Positions 63,361 to 64,000 of a stretch of DNA of 64,000 nucleotides are shown here, piece after piece. Under the pieces are notes generated by a model. It had not been told where the DNA came from. It did not search any database and worked only from the letters and a program-made list of their open reading frames with translations. This stretch comes from Glandiceps talaboti. Taxonomy: Eukaryota > Hemichordata > Enteropneusta > Spengelidae. The DNA lies in contig NC_135558.1 of assembly GCF_964340395.1 (NCBI RefSeq), positions 13,128,501-13,192,500 on the forward strand, given 5' to 3'. The translations under genes were made by a program, and so were the position numbers. Every line of letters begins with the position of its first letter. Positions within the stretch are counted from its first letter, which is position 1.

Positions 63361-64000
63361 AGTCACAGAAAGTGATATAGTTTATCCCGAATGATTCTCA
63401 AAGCTATTCAAACAACTAGGGATTATATACGTCAAGAATCGTAATTCTATGCAACTATGAACACACGCAAGATAACCCGTATTTTGTTCATGTGGAACAC
63501 GTTTTAGCTCTAAATTGGCATTTAACAGTTAATTTGTTCCTGTTCTTTCAATCAATAACATTTGGGCAAATCTCTTTTCAAAATCGCCTTTCAATCTAAT
63601 GTTTTGGTAGTGATCATTGGCGGTGTAATTGCTGCTTGTTTTATTTTCTAATTTTCCCTTTGAAACGTCCGTATGTACACATCGTTCCGGGTCTACTCAT
63701 CGCCAGAAAATTTAAGTCAATAAGGCTTTTCCATTTACGAAATTGAACTTTGATTGAGCCCTTACGTGTACACTTTTAATAATACTAAAATATCGGCTAA
63801 TTGTCTCGTATCGTTTACGTCCGCCTTGTGTCTTAAAATTCGTCGAAATTTGCTGCCATGTTACATCAGGCACTAACGAGTGGCGTGATTCTTTACAGTG
63901 ATATGGCCTGACAATTATGATGCTTATACTTGTGGTACTAAAAATTGGCATTTTGATTTGAGATAAAAGCAATTTGTTATTCACGGCAGGTCTCGGGTAC
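63361..64000. other. No gene recognised at the right edge
   Basis: The 90-codon minus frame at 63712-63984 shows no motif and no splice support. Nothing else was seen. Confidence 0.4.

Overview
This is a window of metazoan nuclear DNA: AT-rich, intron-rich, full of microsatellites (mainly GTAT/ATAC, also CT, CA, TTA, CCAT, GACA) and of small inverted-repeat elements. No bacterial features are present. The genes carry GT-AG introns whose reading phases fit exactly across the joins I propose. The combination of an ST8Sia-type alpha-2,8-sialyltransferase, an animal-type reducing polyketide synthase and the ciliary adenylate kinase AK8 suggests an invertebrate deuterostome (hemichordate, echinoderm or cephalochordate). 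I cannot fix the species.

Layout. 1-7293: no gene seen; microsatellites, a degenerate minisatellite and a 2.69-kb element with inverted ends (3851-6538), whose right end sits beside a possible TATA promoter for the next gene. 7294-15705 (+): type I polyketide synthase, 4 coding exons, 2457 aa, one exon of 6863 nt. 15706-19303: intergenic, with a TTAA-flanked MITE. 19304-32673 (-): sialyltransferase of the ST8Sia family, 9 coding exons, 472 aa, with a tandemly duplicated stem exon and introns full of foldback elements, a LINE relic and a 200-bp near-palindrome. 32674-36110: simple repeats and a possible alternative first exon (34274-34392, -). 36111-40793 (-): a secreted, probably GPI-anchored protein of 364 aa with two related cysteine-containing domains. 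40794-51209: no convincing gene; microsatellites, a MITE and a LINE 3' end. 51210-58565 (+): AK8, 10 coding exons, 483 aa. 58566-64000: 3' UTR of AK8, a degenerate minisatellite, a copy of a composite repeat also present inside AK8, and GACA repeats.

The four genes are not an obvious functional cluster. The PKS would make a reduced lipid or polyketide in the cytosol from malonyl-CoA and NADPH. The sialyltransferase acts in the Golgi, the GPI protein at the cell surface, and AK8 balances adenine nucleotides, in vertebrates mainly in motile cilia. PKS and sialyltransferase are convergent; sialyltransferase and GPI gene are tandem on the minus strand; GPI gene and AK8 diverge across about 10 kb. 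All gene models here are hand-spliced from the sequence, without transcript data.
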